Part shown: piece by piece, positions 27,236 to 35,913 of the stretch | How the letters are laid out: every line of letters begins with the position of its first letter | Numbering within the stretch: the first letter of the stretch is position 1 | Source: Nocardia gamkensis NBRC 108242 | GTDB taxonomy: Bacteria > Actinomycetota > Actinomycetes > Mycobacteriales > Mycobacteriaceae | Assembly (NCBI RefSeq): GCF_001612985.1 | Contig: NZ_BDBM01000031.1 | Span: 44,484 to 108,483, forward strand | Direction: 5' to 3' | Length of the DNA stretch: 64,000 nt | Translations under genes and position numbers: made by a program | Notes under the pieces: generated by a model | What the model was told of the DNA's origin: nothing | Database searches by the model: none | The model's input: the letters and a program-made list of their open reading frames with translations, nothing else

Positions 27236-27394
27236 GACAGCCACGACCATCGGCGCGGTGGCCGGTTCGACCGAGTAAGCCGGCGCGTGCGGCCGGAGTC
27301 GGCGCATCCGAGGGGTGGTATTCATGGGTACGGCTGTCTTTCGCTTGTGAACTGCTAGCCGGGGCGGACCGGGGGTGTGGCTGTCGGGATGAAG

Positions 27395-28516
27395 TCACAG
27401 GGTGGGGGTTCCGTCGTCCACATCTCCTTTTCTGGGTCCGCGGGGATCGTCCACGAACCAGCGACCGTCGAGTTCTGGAAGTCCGGTCGACACTTCATCC
27501 AGTAGGTCGGGCAGCGTCAACAGCACCCGGTCGGGTGCTGCCGCGATCAGATCCTGCGGGCTGATGATCGGGATGTCGGTGCCCGGCATCCGGCGTCCCC
27601 GTTTGGCGGGCGCGGCGTCGGCGACTCCGGCGACAAGTCTCCGGTGCGCACCGGCCAGCGACAGCAGGGCAACCGCCCGGGACGCGGCGCCGTAGGCGTA
27701 GACGCGCTGTCCGGCCGCGGCCGCATCGATCAGCCAGTTCCGCAGCGCGCGCACATGGTCGTCCACGAACCGCTGGAGTCGGTGCAGCGATTCCGGGGTG
27801 ATGAGTTCGCGTTCGCGGGCCAGGATCTCCCGCACGGTGCGGTCCGGCTCGGTAGGGCCGCGCCGAGCTGCTACCAGCACCGTCCCGCCGTAGAGGTCGA
27901 ACTCCCACGCGGTGGTCACGCCCATGCCAGCGGCGGTGAGCGCCAGGCTCAGCGCATGCAGGGAGTAGTACGCGAAATGCCCGTGCCGCAACGCGTTCCA
28001 CTGCCGTTGTGCCACGATGGCGGCCAGCGAGTGGAACTGCAGCAAGAGCAGACCGTCCGGTGCGGTGGCCGCGGCGCGTGCGGCGAACGCGGCCCGCTGG
28101 TCGGGTTCGTGCATGATGCCGAAACAGTCCACGACCAGGTCCGCCCGCGCCGCGTCGGCTTCGGCGCAGCCACGCTCGGCCAGCAAAGGCAGCCAGGAAC
28201 CACCGTGCGGACTACCGAACTCGATCACCGTGCGCCCGCGCAGCAGACCGGCCGCGTCGACCCGGGCAATCGCATCGGCCGCTTGGTCGCGCAGGGCCCG
28301 CGGCTCCACACCACGGGGTTCGGCGGCCACGGTGTCGTCTTCGGCGAGCTGTGCCAGCTCGCAGTGCCGGCACCGCACCATCCGCAGCGGGTGCGTGGTC
28401 TCCGCCGGTGTGACCGGCAGTCCCGCGGGCGGGAAATCATCGGCTGCGGGCACCGTCCCGAGATCGAGGACGGTGTGCAGAACGGCGCCGGAGCAGGCGC
28501 GGCAGCGGCCGGTCAT
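27395..28516 (-). CDS. C-methyltransferase-family protein with unusual SAM motif
   Basis: 373 residues with the layout of the NDP-hexose C-methyltransferases: an amino zinc-ribbon (CRAC and CRHCELAQL), a central Rossmann domain, and a carboxyl domain containing RVYAYGAASRAVALL. In the central domain the SAM-binding loop reads VIEFGSPHGGSW instead of the usual GxGxG type, and the acidic end of strand 2 is unclear, so activity is uncertain. It may act on the same sugar as the enzyme at 31529. Divergent from the RmlC-like gene with only 14 nt between starts. Confidence 0.78.
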   Translation of the reverse strand: MTGRCRACSGAVLHTVLDLGTVPAADDFPPAGLPVTPAETTHPLRMVRCRHCELAQLAEDDTVAAEPRGVEPRALRDQAADAIARVDAAGLLRGRTVIEFGSPHGGSWLPLLAERGCAEADAARADLVVDCFGIMHEPDQRAAFAARAAATAPDGLLLLQFHSLAAIVAQRQWNALRHGHFAYYSLHALSLALTAAGMGVTTAWEFDLYGGTVLVAARRGPTEPDRTVREILARERELITPESLHRLQRFVDDHVRALRNWLIDAAAAGQRVYAYGAASRAVALLSLAGAHRRLVAGVADAAPAKRGRRMPGTDIPIISPQDLIAAAPDRVLLTLPDLLDEVSTGLPELDGRWFVDDPRGPRKGDVDDGTPTL

Positions 28517-28530
28517 GACACGATGTCGGT

Positions 28531-29094
28531 GTGCGTATCGAGCAGACCGACCTGGTCGACGTGGTGGTGCTGGTCCCAGCGCCCGTCCGGGACGACCGGG
28601 GCCTGTTCACCCGGACCTTCGATGCCGCGGAATTCGACTCCTATCTGGGGATTCCGGGGATCTCGGCCGGTTTCGTGCAGGACTCGCAGTCCCGGTCGCG
28701 CCGCGGGGTCGTGCGCGGCATGCACGGCCGGTCCGGGCGCGGGGAGGCCAAACTGGTCCGCTGCGCACACGGCGCGGTGCATGACGTGCTGGTCGACATC
28801 CGGCCGTCGTCGCCGACGTTCGGCCGGACGCAGGCGTTCCGGCTCGACGACGAGGAGTTCCGGCACCTGTACGTGCCACCGGGCTTTCTGCACGGATTCC
28901 AAGCACTCACCGACACCGCCGATGTGTGCTACCGCATCGATCGGCCGCACGATCCTGCCGAGGATCTCGGCGTCGCCTTCGACGATCCGGACTTGGCGAT
29001 CGCCTGGCCGCTGCCGGTGACGGCGGTGTCGGATCGCGACGCGAACGCCGGACGATGGAGCCATCTGCGGGCTATCCTGTCACCGGCGCGGTGA
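28531..29094 (+). CDS. dTDP-4-dehydrorhamnose 3,5-epimerase-like (RmlC family)
   Basis: 187 residues from GTG 28531. RmlC cupin features: PVRDDRGLFTRTFD, VQDSQSRSRRGVVRGMHG with the catalytic histidine, HDVLVDIRPSSPTFG, and VPPGFLHGFQALTD. RmlC enzymes epimerise C3/C5 of 4-keto-6-deoxy sugar nucleotides. Next to a CDP-sugar set it probably works on a CDP- rather than a dTDP-sugar. Its 3' end overlaps the SDR gene end by 23 nt (convergent). Confidence 0.87.
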   Translation: MRIEQTDLVDVVVLVPAPVRDDRGLFTRTFDAAEFDSYLGIPGISAGFVQDSQSRSRRGVVRGMHGRSGRGEAKLVRCAHGAVHDVLVDIRPSSPTFGRTQAFRLDDEEFRHLYVPPGFLHGFQALTDTADVCYRIDRPHDPAEDLGVAFDDPDLAIAWPLPVTAVSDRDANAGRWSHLRAILSPAR

Positions 29095-30106
29095 CCGCAC
29101 GCAGTCGCGGGTCCAGAGCGCCGGACGCACGCAGCCGCTGCAGCCGCGCGAGCCGGGTGAATCGCTGGGAGAAGGCATCTCGGGTGAGGCCACGCTCGGT
29201 GTACTCGCGGTAGAGTTCGGCGGCGCCGTCAGGCACCGACCACTGCGCCTCGAAACCGAGCACTGCGCGGGCGGCGGAGAAGTCGACCCGGTAGGAGCGG
29301 GGGTCGGCGCCGGTCTCCCCGGTGATCAGCAGTCGCGACCCCGGCACGGTGGCCACCACCGACTCGGCGATCTCGGCCACGGTGAGGTTGTTTCGCTCCG
29401 TGCCGATGTTGAACGCCTGGCCGGCGACGGCCGACGCCGGTGCGGTGAGGCAGCGTTCGAAGGCCGCCGCGATGTCGCGGGCGTGGACCAGCGGCCGCCA
29501 GGGCGTGCCGTCGGAGAGCACCTTGACCGTACCGGTGAGCACGGCGTATCCGACGAGGTTGTTGAGCACGATGTCGGCGCGAGGACGAGGGGAGAATCCG
29601 AACGCGGTGGCATTGCGGAGGAAGACGGGAACGAAGTCGTCGTCGGCCAGCGCCGCGACATCGTCTTCGACGCGCACCTTCGACTCGGCGTAGGGGGTGA
29701 TCGGCCGCAGCGGCGCCGACTCGGTCACCAGTTCGTCTCCCGCTGCACCGTACACCGAGCAGGTGGAGGCGTACAGGAACCGGGACACACCGGCTTCTTT
29801 CGCGAGCCGAGCCAGACGCACCGAGGCGCGATGGTTGATCTCGTGGGTGACTTCCGGCGCGAGCGCGCCCAGGGGATCATTGGACAGCGCGGCGAGATGG
29901 ACGACCGCATCGATGCCGCGGAAGGCGTCGATCTCCACCGATCGCAGGTCGAGGCGCAGGCCCTCCGGGTCGCCGGCGAACTCACCGAGCAGGCAGTCGG
30001 CGAACCAGCCCGTGTCGAGCCCGACGACCTCGTGCCCGGCGGCTTGCAGTATCGGAACCATGACGGTGCCCAGGTATCCTTGATGCCCGGTGACCAGGAC
30101 TCGCAT
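29072..30106 (-). CDS. NAD-dependent SDR epimerase/reductase of nucleotide sugars
   Basis: 344 residues from ATG 30106. Extended SDR: GHQGYLG nucleotide loop at 7-13, HLAALSNDP, the serine-loop YASTCSVYG, and YAESK with catalytic Tyr and Lys. The serine loop lacks the Asp-Glu pair of 4,6-dehydratases (STDEVYG type), so an epimerase or 4-ketoreductase role is more likely. Last gene of the leftward CDP-sugar operon, 5 nt after the PIG-L stop. A start at 30127 is possible. Confidence 0.85.
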   Translation of the reverse strand: MRVLVTGHQGYLGTVMVPILQAAGHEVVGLDTGWFADCLLGEFAGDPEGLRLDLRSVEIDAFRGIDAVVHLAALSNDPLGALAPEVTHEINHRASVRLARLAKEAGVSRFLYASTCSVYGAAGDELVTESAPLRPITPYAESKVRVEDDVAALADDDFVPVFLRNATAFGFSPRPRADIVLNNLVGYAVLTGTVKVLSDGTPWRPLVHARDIAAAFERCLTAPASAVAGQAFNIGTERNNLTVAEIAESVVATVPGSRLLITGETGADPRSYRVDFSAARAVLGFEAQWSVPDGAAELYREYTERGLTRDAFSQRFTRLARLQRLRASGALDPRLRAVTAPVTG

Positions 30107-30111
30107 CGTTG

Positions 30112-30762
30112 TCACTCCTTTTCCCATGAGATGACGGCCTTGTCCACCACGAAGGCTTCGGCGTACTCGGTGCGGCACTGCACGCCGCGGATCCGCGCGG
30201 ACGCCAGGAACGCGGTTTCGTCGAACCAGTCGCGACCGGTCTGCGACGGGTAATGCCGGTGCAACAGTTGTGATTTCCGCTGGACCAGTTCCGCGTCGAC
30301 CGGGTGGAATACGGTCGGCGCCGGTGTGTCGACCTCCGCCTTGAGGATCTCGTAGCCGAGGATCAGGTGGTCGCGGAACTCGGTCGGCACCAGCTTCGCG
30401 AGCGTGCGGTGATCCTGGTGCGCGTCGCCCGGTTGCGGGGCGAACACCAGGTCCGGTTCACCCGCACGGCGAAACTCCGCTACGGCCGTCTTGATCCGAT
30501 CCCAGTGCGCCGGCGCGCGTCCGTCCGGGACGTCGAGCACCGTCAACTCCGGTGTCCGTCCCGCACAGAAGGCGGTGAGCGCTGCCCGTTCCTCTCGTTC
30601 GCGCTCGGTGCCTGCGCCGGACAGGACCAGCGCGCGCACCCGCATACCCGGATGGGCACGGGTCAGCGACAGCAGCGTGGCTCCCATGCCGATCGGGATG
30701 TCATCGCAGTGCGCGCCGAGCAGGGCGATCTCGGCGGGCCGTGGGGAAAGCAGAGCGATCAC
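30112..30762 (-). CDS. PIG-L family N-deacetylase
   Basis: 216 residues from GTG 30762, which overlaps the preceding TGA as GTGA (an upstream ATG 30780 is the alternative). LLGAHCDDIPIGMGATLL carries the AHxDD zinc motif, and PGDAHQDHRTLAKLV gives the other metal histidines. PIG-L/LmbE enzymes remove N-acetyl groups from GlcNAc-type sugars, as in mycothiol or GPI synthesis. In this operon it probably frees an amino group on a sugar or lipid-linked precursor, which the nearby acyltransferase could re-acylate. Confidence 0.87.
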   Translation of the reverse strand: MIALLSPRPAEIALLGAHCDDIPIGMGATLLSLTRAHPGMRVRALVLSGAGTEREREERAALTAFCAGRTPELTVLDVPDGRAPAHWDRIKTAVAEFRRAGEPDLVFAPQPGDAHQDHRTLAKLVPTEFRDHLILGYEILKAEVDTPAPTVFHPVDAELVQRKSQLLHRHYPSQTGRDWFDETAFLASARIRGVQCRTEYAEAFVVDKAVISWEKE

Positions 30763-31532
30763 TGCTCCCACACCATCCATGGCCGGTGTCCGCTGCGGTA
30801 GGCCGCATCGAGTTCGGCGCGCTCCTTGAAAGTATCTGCCGGCTTCCAGAATCCGTCGTGGCGGTAGCCGAACAACCGGCCCTGGCCCGCGAGCGTCCCG
30901 CAGGCGTCTTCCACCAGATCGCCACCTGGTGGCAGCAGGTCGAATATCTCCCGGCCGAGCACGAAGTAGCCGCCGTTCTCCCACAGGGGCATACGCGCCA
31001 CGGGAACGATGTCCTTGACCTCGCCGGTAGCACTGAGGTCCACGCAGTGGAACGACGATTGGGGTGGCACCACCAGCAGAGATGCCGCGGCCCCCGAAGC
31101 GTGGAACTGGGTGATCATCTCGTCCAGGGGAGCGTCGGTGAGGACGTCGGCGTAGTTGGCCAGGAAGTACTGGTCGTCACCGAGGTGCTCACGCACCCGG
31201 CGCAATCGCTCGCCGATGGCCGACTCCACGCCGGTATCGACAAAGGTGATCGTCCAGTCGTCGATATCGCTGCCGAGCAATTCGACCCGGCCGTTGCGGA
31301 TCACGAAGTCGTTGGAGGCCGACTCGCGGTAGCCGAGGAAGAAATTCTTGATGTGCTCGGCGCCGTATCCGAGGCACAGGATGAATTCGGTGTGACCGTA
31401 GTGCGCGTAGTACCGCATCACGTGCCAGAGCAAGGGGCGGGGGCCGACGAGTTGCATCGGCTTGGGCACCATGTCATCGGTGCTGCCGCGCATGCGCATG
31501 CCGTAGCCACCGCAGAACAGGACGACTTTCAT
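30759..31532 (-). CDS. rfbF: Glucose-1-phosphate cytidylyltransferase
   Basis: 257 residues, exactly the usual length. MKVVLFCGGYGMRMRG is the nucleotidyltransferase loop with the GGxGxR signature, then KPMQLVGPRPLLWHVMRYY, then DIDDWTITFVDTG and GGYFVLGREIFD. Makes CDP-glucose from CTP and glucose-1-phosphate, the entry to CDP-6-deoxy and branched sugars. ATG 31532 overlaps the C-methyltransferase stop by 4 nt. Confidence 0.9.
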   Translation of the reverse strand: MKVVLFCGGYGMRMRGSTDDMVPKPMQLVGPRPLLWHVMRYYAHYGHTEFILCLGYGAEHIKNFFLGYRESASNDFVIRNGRVELLGSDIDDWTITFVDTGVESAIGERLRRVREHLGDDQYFLANYADVLTDAPLDEMITQFHASGAAASLLVVPPQSSFHCVDLSATGEVKDIVPVARMPLWENGGYFVLGREIFDLLPPGGDLVEDACGTLAGQGRLFGYRHDGFWKPADTFKERAELDAAYRSGHRPWMVWEQ

Positions 31533-32812
31533 CGGCGCCGGTTTCCTTTCGACTCGGCTCCGGCCGGCACGGTCGGGGCCGGGGACGCCGGGTCGACCAC
31601 GTGCAGCTCGGGCAAGGGATAAGCGAGCCGGCCGCCCCACTCGGCGACATGCCGCAGCTGTGCGGTGATCTCGTGCTCGAGATTCCAGGGCAGCACCACG
31701 ACCACGTCCGGACGATCGGCGTCGAGCCGCGACGGCGGGTGGATCGGGATTCGCGTTCCTGGCGTGAATCTGCCGTGTTTGTAGGGATTGCGGTCGACGG
31801 TGTACTCGAGTAGGTCGGGCCGGATCCCGCAATAGTTGAGCAGTGTGTTGCCCTTGCCCGGCGCACCGTATCCGACGACGCGTTTGCGCCGGCGTCGGCA
31901 GTCGAGCAGGAACCCGAGCAGCTCATGCCGCACGGACTCGGTGCGCCGGCGCAGCGATGTGTAGCCGTCCGCCGAGTGCAGTCCCGCAGACCGCTCGAGG
32001 TCGAGCACGTCCCGCACCCGGTCGCTCACCGCCGCCACGGCGGCATCGGGCCGCACCCACAGCCGGATCGACCCGCCGTGCGTCGGCAGCTGATCGACAT
32101 CGACCACGGTCAATCCCGCGACAGCGAGCGCACGTTGCGCCGAAAGCACGGTGTAGTACTGGAAATGCTCGTGGTAGATGGTGTCGAATTGGCCGAGTCC
32201 GACCAAGTTCAGCGCATGGTGCACCTCGATGGTCAGCATGCCGTCGTCCGCCAGCAGGATGCGTAGCGCACGGGTGAATCCGCGCAGATCCGGGATATGG
32301 GCATAGACGTTGTTGGCGACCACAAGATCCGCGGGGCCGTGTTCGGCACGGATCCGGCCAGCCGAATCCTCGTCGAGGAAGGTGGTTTCGGTGGGTACGC
32401 CCGACTCGCGAGCCGCTGTTCCGACGTTGACCGAGGGCTCGATGCCCAGGCATCGGATGTCGCGGTCTACGACGTGGCGGAGCAGGTATCCGTCATTGCT
32501 GGCGACCTCCACCACGAAGGAGTCCCTGCCCAGCCCCAGCCGGGCGGCCGCGGTGTCGACGAACTCGCCCGCGTGGCGGACCCAGCTGTCGGAGTAGGAG
32601 GAGAAGTAGGCGTATTCGGTGAAGGTCTCCTCCGGTGTGATCAGCGCCGGAATCTGCAGCAGCAGGCAGTCGGCGCACACCCGCAAATGCAAAGGGTAGG
32701 TCGGCTCGGGCAGGTCGAGCTGGTCGGCGGCGAGGAACGATTCGCACGGCGGCGTGGCGCCGAGATCCACAACGCTGGACAGTCTGCCGGAGTCACAGAG
32801 TCGACAGCGCAC
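31529..32812 (-). CDS. NDP-hexose SAM-dependent C-methyltransferase
   Basis: 427 residues from GTG 32812, 8 nt after an AAAGGA. Zinc-binding amino domain (CRLCDSG, CADCLLLQ), SAM motif FVVEVASNDGYLL, ANNVYAHIPDL, HEHFQYYTVLS, and a carboxyl domain with VGYGAPGKGNTLLNY. This is the TylC3/NovU/EvaC type, which adds a methyl branch at C3 or C5 of a 4-keto sugar nucleotide. First gene of an operon with the CDP-glucose maker, so it implies a CDP-linked branched sugar. Confidence 0.9.
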   Translation of the reverse strand: MRCRLCDSGRLSSVVDLGATPPCESFLAADQLDLPEPTYPLHLRVCADCLLLQIPALITPEETFTEYAYFSSYSDSWVRHAGEFVDTAAARLGLGRDSFVVEVASNDGYLLRHVVDRDIRCLGIEPSVNVGTAARESGVPTETTFLDEDSAGRIRAEHGPADLVVANNVYAHIPDLRGFTRALRILLADDGMLTIEVHHALNLVGLGQFDTIYHEHFQYYTVLSAQRALAVAGLTVVDVDQLPTHGGSIRLWVRPDAAVAAVSDRVRDVLDLERSAGLHSADGYTSLRRRTESVRHELLGFLLDCRRRRKRVVGYGAPGKGNTLLNYCGIRPDLLEYTVDRNPYKHGRFTPGTRIPIHPPSRLDADRPDVVVVLPWNLEHEITAQLRHVAEWGGRLAYPLPELHVVDPASPAPTVPAGAESKGNRRR

Positions 32813-33261
32813 AGATCCGATCCTTTGCTCGAAACGTCCCGGCCCCGTCGGACCGCCTGTCGCGGCGCACGGAGCATGAGCTGCCCGGCGTATCACGAGA
32901 TGCGCGCGACGAGAACGTCATTCGTGGTACGGGCCGCACTGTCGCGACCGTCAGCGTACCGACGGCAATATCGGATGGATTACACATCCGCGTTACAAAC
33001 TGTGATATAGGGCACATTACATATTCACCTTCATGGTGTTATTCCAGATGGGTATCGAGATCGGTCGCCGGGGGGATTCGGATCAGTTAACATCCCGATC
33101 ACGCTGCTTCGCGCATACATTTGATCGGCGAGAGACGTTGTGACACTTGCCGATCAAATGCCGATGAAGCGCTCGGTAGAGGCGGTCGGGACGCTGCCGG
33201 GAAAGACGATCTCCGGATCAGGTAGCAATTCCACCGTTGCCCCAGGAGGGGTGTTTTCTTG
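32813..33261. other. Divergent intergenic region, no gene
   Basis: About 450 nt between the CDP-sugar operon and the sugar-phosphate transferase. A/T content rises around 32990-33040. It holds the promoters of both units, the inverted repeat at 33118-33160 and the AGGAGGG at 33244-33250. No frame looks coding. Confidence 0.6.
33118..33160. promoter_or_regulatory. 12-nt perfect inverted repeat upstream of the priming transferase
   Basis: Arms CATTTGATCGGC (33118-33129) and GCCGATCAAATG (33149-33160) are separated by 19 nt, about 100 nt before ATG 33262. It is either an operator or, if transcribed, a leader hairpin; no T-run follows, so it is not a terminator. Confidence 0.55.
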
Positions 33262-34779
33262 ATGAAATCGAAGGCTGTCCCGGAATGGACTGGGACCGCC
33301 GAAATCCCACGATCCTTCGCGGTCCCGCCGGATACCGTCTCGACCCGCAAGGCCTGGCGATCGGAGTACGTACGCCATCTCGCCATCACCGATTTCGCCG
33401 CCGTATCCATCGCTGTGGGGAGTGCGCAGCTGATCCGTTTCAATGGGGGCGGCGCTCCGCCGCTGGCCTGGGAGGGGCCGTATCGGGTCGGTTACACGAT
33501 GGTTTCCGGGGCGCTGGTCGTGGGCTGGTTCGCGATCCTCGGTAGTGCGGGCAGCCGTGCGCCGCAGCTGGTCGGCAGCGGTGTCGAGGAATTCCGGCGG
33601 CTGATGTCGGCGACGATGCACCTGTTCGGCGTACTGGCATTCACGTCACTGGCACTCGAAATCAAGTTCGCCCGAGGATATCTCGCGATCGCCTTTCCGG
33701 CGGGTGTGCTCGCGGTGGTCGGTGGACGACTGTGGTGGCGCCACCAGCTTGCCAGGGCACGCCGCCGGGGATGCCATCGTTCGGCCGTACTCGTGGTCGG
33801 TACGGCCGAAGCGGCCGCCGCGATGTCCGCGGCGTTCGCCACAGACCCGGGTGCCGGGTACAACGTGGTGGGTGCCTGCGTGCCTGGTGGGCAATCAGGC
33901 GATACGCCGCTGGCGTACGCCGGCGGCACGGTGGCGGTCGTCGGTGACGACAGCGCCGTGCTGCGAGCGGTCCTGCACACCCACGCCGACACTGTCGCCA
34001 TCGGTCCCACCCGGCATCTCGGGCCGACCGAGCTGCGCAGGCTGGCGTGGGAACTCGACGCGCTGGGAGTCGAGTTCATGCTGGCGCCAGGGGCGATCGA
34101 CATCGCCATATCCCGGCTCACCAATCGGCAGGTCGCGGGAATGCCGATGATGCACATCGCCGAACCGCAGTACGAGCGGGCTCGGTCGGTCAGCAAAACG
34201 GCCTTCGACATCGGCTTCGCGACGATGTGCCTGCTGTTGCTGCTGCCGGTGTTCCTCGCGATCGCGATCGCTGTGAAGACTACCAGCCGCGGCCCGGTTT
34301 TCTACCTGTCGGAACGCATCGGCCGATACGGCCTGCCCTTCCGCATGATCAAGTTTCGCAGTATGCACGAGCATGCCGACCGATATGCCGAAGCTTTGAT
34401 CGCGCAGCAGGGTGGAAACCCGGTCTTCTTCAAGATGAAGATCGACCCCCGCGTCACGCCGGTCGGGCGATTCCTGCGCAAGTACAGTCTCGACGAGCTG
34501 CCGCAGTTCCTCAACGTGCTGCGTGGCGACATGAGCGTGGTCGGGCCGCGACCGCAGGTTCGGCGGGAAGTCGACACCTACGACCACATGACGCGCCGAC
34601 GCCTGTTGGTGAAGCCAGGGCTGACCGGCTTGTGGCAGGTCAGTGGCCGGTCGGACCTTCCACTCGAAGACGCGGTGCGGCTCGATCTGTCCTACGTGGA
34701 GAACGTGTCCATGCGGATGGACCTGCGGCTGATCGCGCGCACGGTCGGTGTCGTGGCCCGGGGTGACGGAGCGTACTGA
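33262..34779 (+). CDS. Polyprenyl-phosphate sugar-1-phosphate transferase (WbaP/CpsE type)
   Basis: 505 residues from ATG 33262, with AGGAGGG 11 nt upstream (TTG 33259 also fits). Four amino-terminal membrane helices, a CoA-binding-like soluble middle (VLVVGTAEAAAAM), then a reentrant helix near 320 (IGFATMCLLLLLPVFLAIAI) and the bacterial sugar transferase domain with FRMIKFRSMHEHAD, SLDELPQFLNVLRGDMS and VGPRPQ. This enzyme starts repeat-unit assembly by loading the first sugar phosphate on the lipid carrier. Transcribed alone. Confidence 0.92.
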   Translation: MKSKAVPEWTGTAEIPRSFAVPPDTVSTRKAWRSEYVRHLAITDFAAVSIAVGSAQLIRFNGGGAPPLAWEGPYRVGYTMVSGALVVGWFAILGSAGSRAPQLVGSGVEEFRRLMSATMHLFGVLAFTSLALEIKFARGYLAIAFPAGVLAVVGGRLWWRHQLARARRRGCHRSAVLVVGTAEAAAAMSAAFATDPGAGYNVVGACVPGGQSGDTPLAYAGGTVAVVGDDSAVLRAVLHTHADTVAIGPTRHLGPTELRRLAWELDALGVEFMLAPGAIDIAISRLTNRQVAGMPMMHIAEPQYERARSVSKTAFDIGFATMCLLLLLPVFLAIAIAVKTTSRGPVFYLSERIGRYGLPFRMIKFRSMHEHADRYAEALIAQQGGNPVFFKMKIDPRVTPVGRFLRKYSLDELPQFLNVLRGDMSVVGPRPQVRREVDTYDHMTRRRLLVKPGLTGLWQVSGRSDLPLEDAVRLDLSYVENVSMRMDLRLIARTVGVVARGDGAY

Positions 34780-34905
34780 AGCCCCCTGATCATGGGGCAG
34801 GTGCTGACCGCCGGCGCTGGGCAGATCCCGGCGCGGCAGGCGGCAGCGGGGATCCCCATGAGCACACCGGTGTTGAACTTCAACAAGGTATGCCTGTCGA
34901 GGCAA

Positions 34906-35763
34906 TCATCCTGGCCGACCAATTCGTCCGGTCCGGCGGTGCGAGGTGTCGTGGCCGGGGGTATGGAGTCGATGAGCCTTGCCGATGACCGGAGTCCGGT
35001 CCCGCCCATCGGCCGGCTCGTTGACAACCAGTTGCCAACGGCCGAGCTTCAGCAGCAGTTCGCTGAGTTCGGCCGGCATGGTGATCATGCAGTCGTGGCC
35101 GGTCGGCAACTCCCACACCTGCGCAGCGGAACCGTTGGGCTGTATCGCGGGAACGGCTCGCCGGGTGATGCCCGCTGGAGTAGCGCCGACGCAGTGGATG
35201 TGTGTGCGCGGGATCGCGTGCACGGCAGGGTTGTCCAAGTGGGCCGGTTGCTGTAGGCAACGTACCGGCTGATCCGAGAGCATCGTGCGCAGCCAGGCGA
35301 TGTCCGCCGGGTCGGTGACCCCGAACAGGCCGAAAGGCGCTGGCTGCTCCGGCAGCGGGGGAATGCGCCAGCCGCTGCCCGAGCTTACGGCGAGGTCGAT
35401 CAGGTGCTGGCTCATGGGTTGGACGTCGACCGCGGTCTCGCCGTCCTCGGGGACCATCGCGTCGAGATACACCAGGTGCGCGATGCGGTCGGGAATCTGG
35501 TTGGCGGCCGAGGAGATGACCAATCCCGCGTAGCTGTGCCCAACGAGGACCACATTCGTGAGGTCCTTGTCTTTGATCAGCTCGATGACGTCGGCGACGT
35601 GGGTGTCGAGCCCCACGTCGGAGCCGAGAAGATTCGCCTTGTCGCCGTAGCCGGTCAGCGATGGCGCGTGCACCTGATGCCCGGCCGATTCCAGCAGCGG
35701 TACCACTCGCTGCCAGCAGCTACCACTGTGCCAGGCGCCGTGGACCAGTAGAAAAATTGACAT
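34906..35763 (-). CDS. Alpha/beta hydrolase with extended carboxyl tail
   Basis: 285 residues from ATG 35763. Starts MSIFLLVHGAWHSGSCW, with nucleophile elbow GHSYAG near residue 75 and a histidine in PTGHDCMITMP. This is the EstC/hydroxynitrile-lyase-like family, usually about 235-240 residues. The last 40 residues after LLLKLG are Arg/His/Pro-rich and look like read-through of a lost stop. Divergent from the HxlR regulator, a common pairing in which the regulator controls the hydrolase. Confidence 0.83.
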   Translation of the reverse strand: MSIFLLVHGAWHSGSCWQRVVPLLESAGHQVHAPSLTGYGDKANLLGSDVGLDTHVADVIELIKDKDLTNVVLVGHSYAGLVISSAANQIPDRIAHLVYLDAMVPEDGETAVDVQPMSQHLIDLAVSSGSGWRIPPLPEQPAPFGLFGVTDPADIAWLRTMLSDQPVRCLQQPAHLDNPAVHAIPRTHIHCVGATPAGITRRAVPAIQPNGSAAQVWELPTGHDCMITMPAELSELLLKLGRWQLVVNEPADGRDRTPVIGKAHRLHTPGHDTSHRRTGRIGRPG

Positions 35764-35830
35764 GATCGTCCTTTTCGACGTGCGGTAGCGCACCGACGCC
35801 GGTAGTTACTTTTCATACCTCGGTACACTT

Positions 35831-35903
35831 TGGGAACCACGATCAGTGTGGTGCGCTGGACATAGACCGGGCAATAAGGCACTTTTCGGTGCCTCGGTTC
35901 CCA
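35831..35903. promoter_or_regulatory. Repeats between hydrolase and HxlR gene, candidate HxlR operators
   Basis: The divergent space holds 8-nt arms TGGGAACC (35831-35838) and GGTTCCCA (35896-35903), and a tighter repeat AGGCAC/GTGCCT (35877-35882, 35889-35894) just before the regulator. Related ACTTT-containing words recur near 35807, 35827 and 35882. AGGAGG close to 35904 is the regulator ribosome-binding site. Confidence 0.45.
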
Positions 35904-35913
35904 GGAGGTAACC

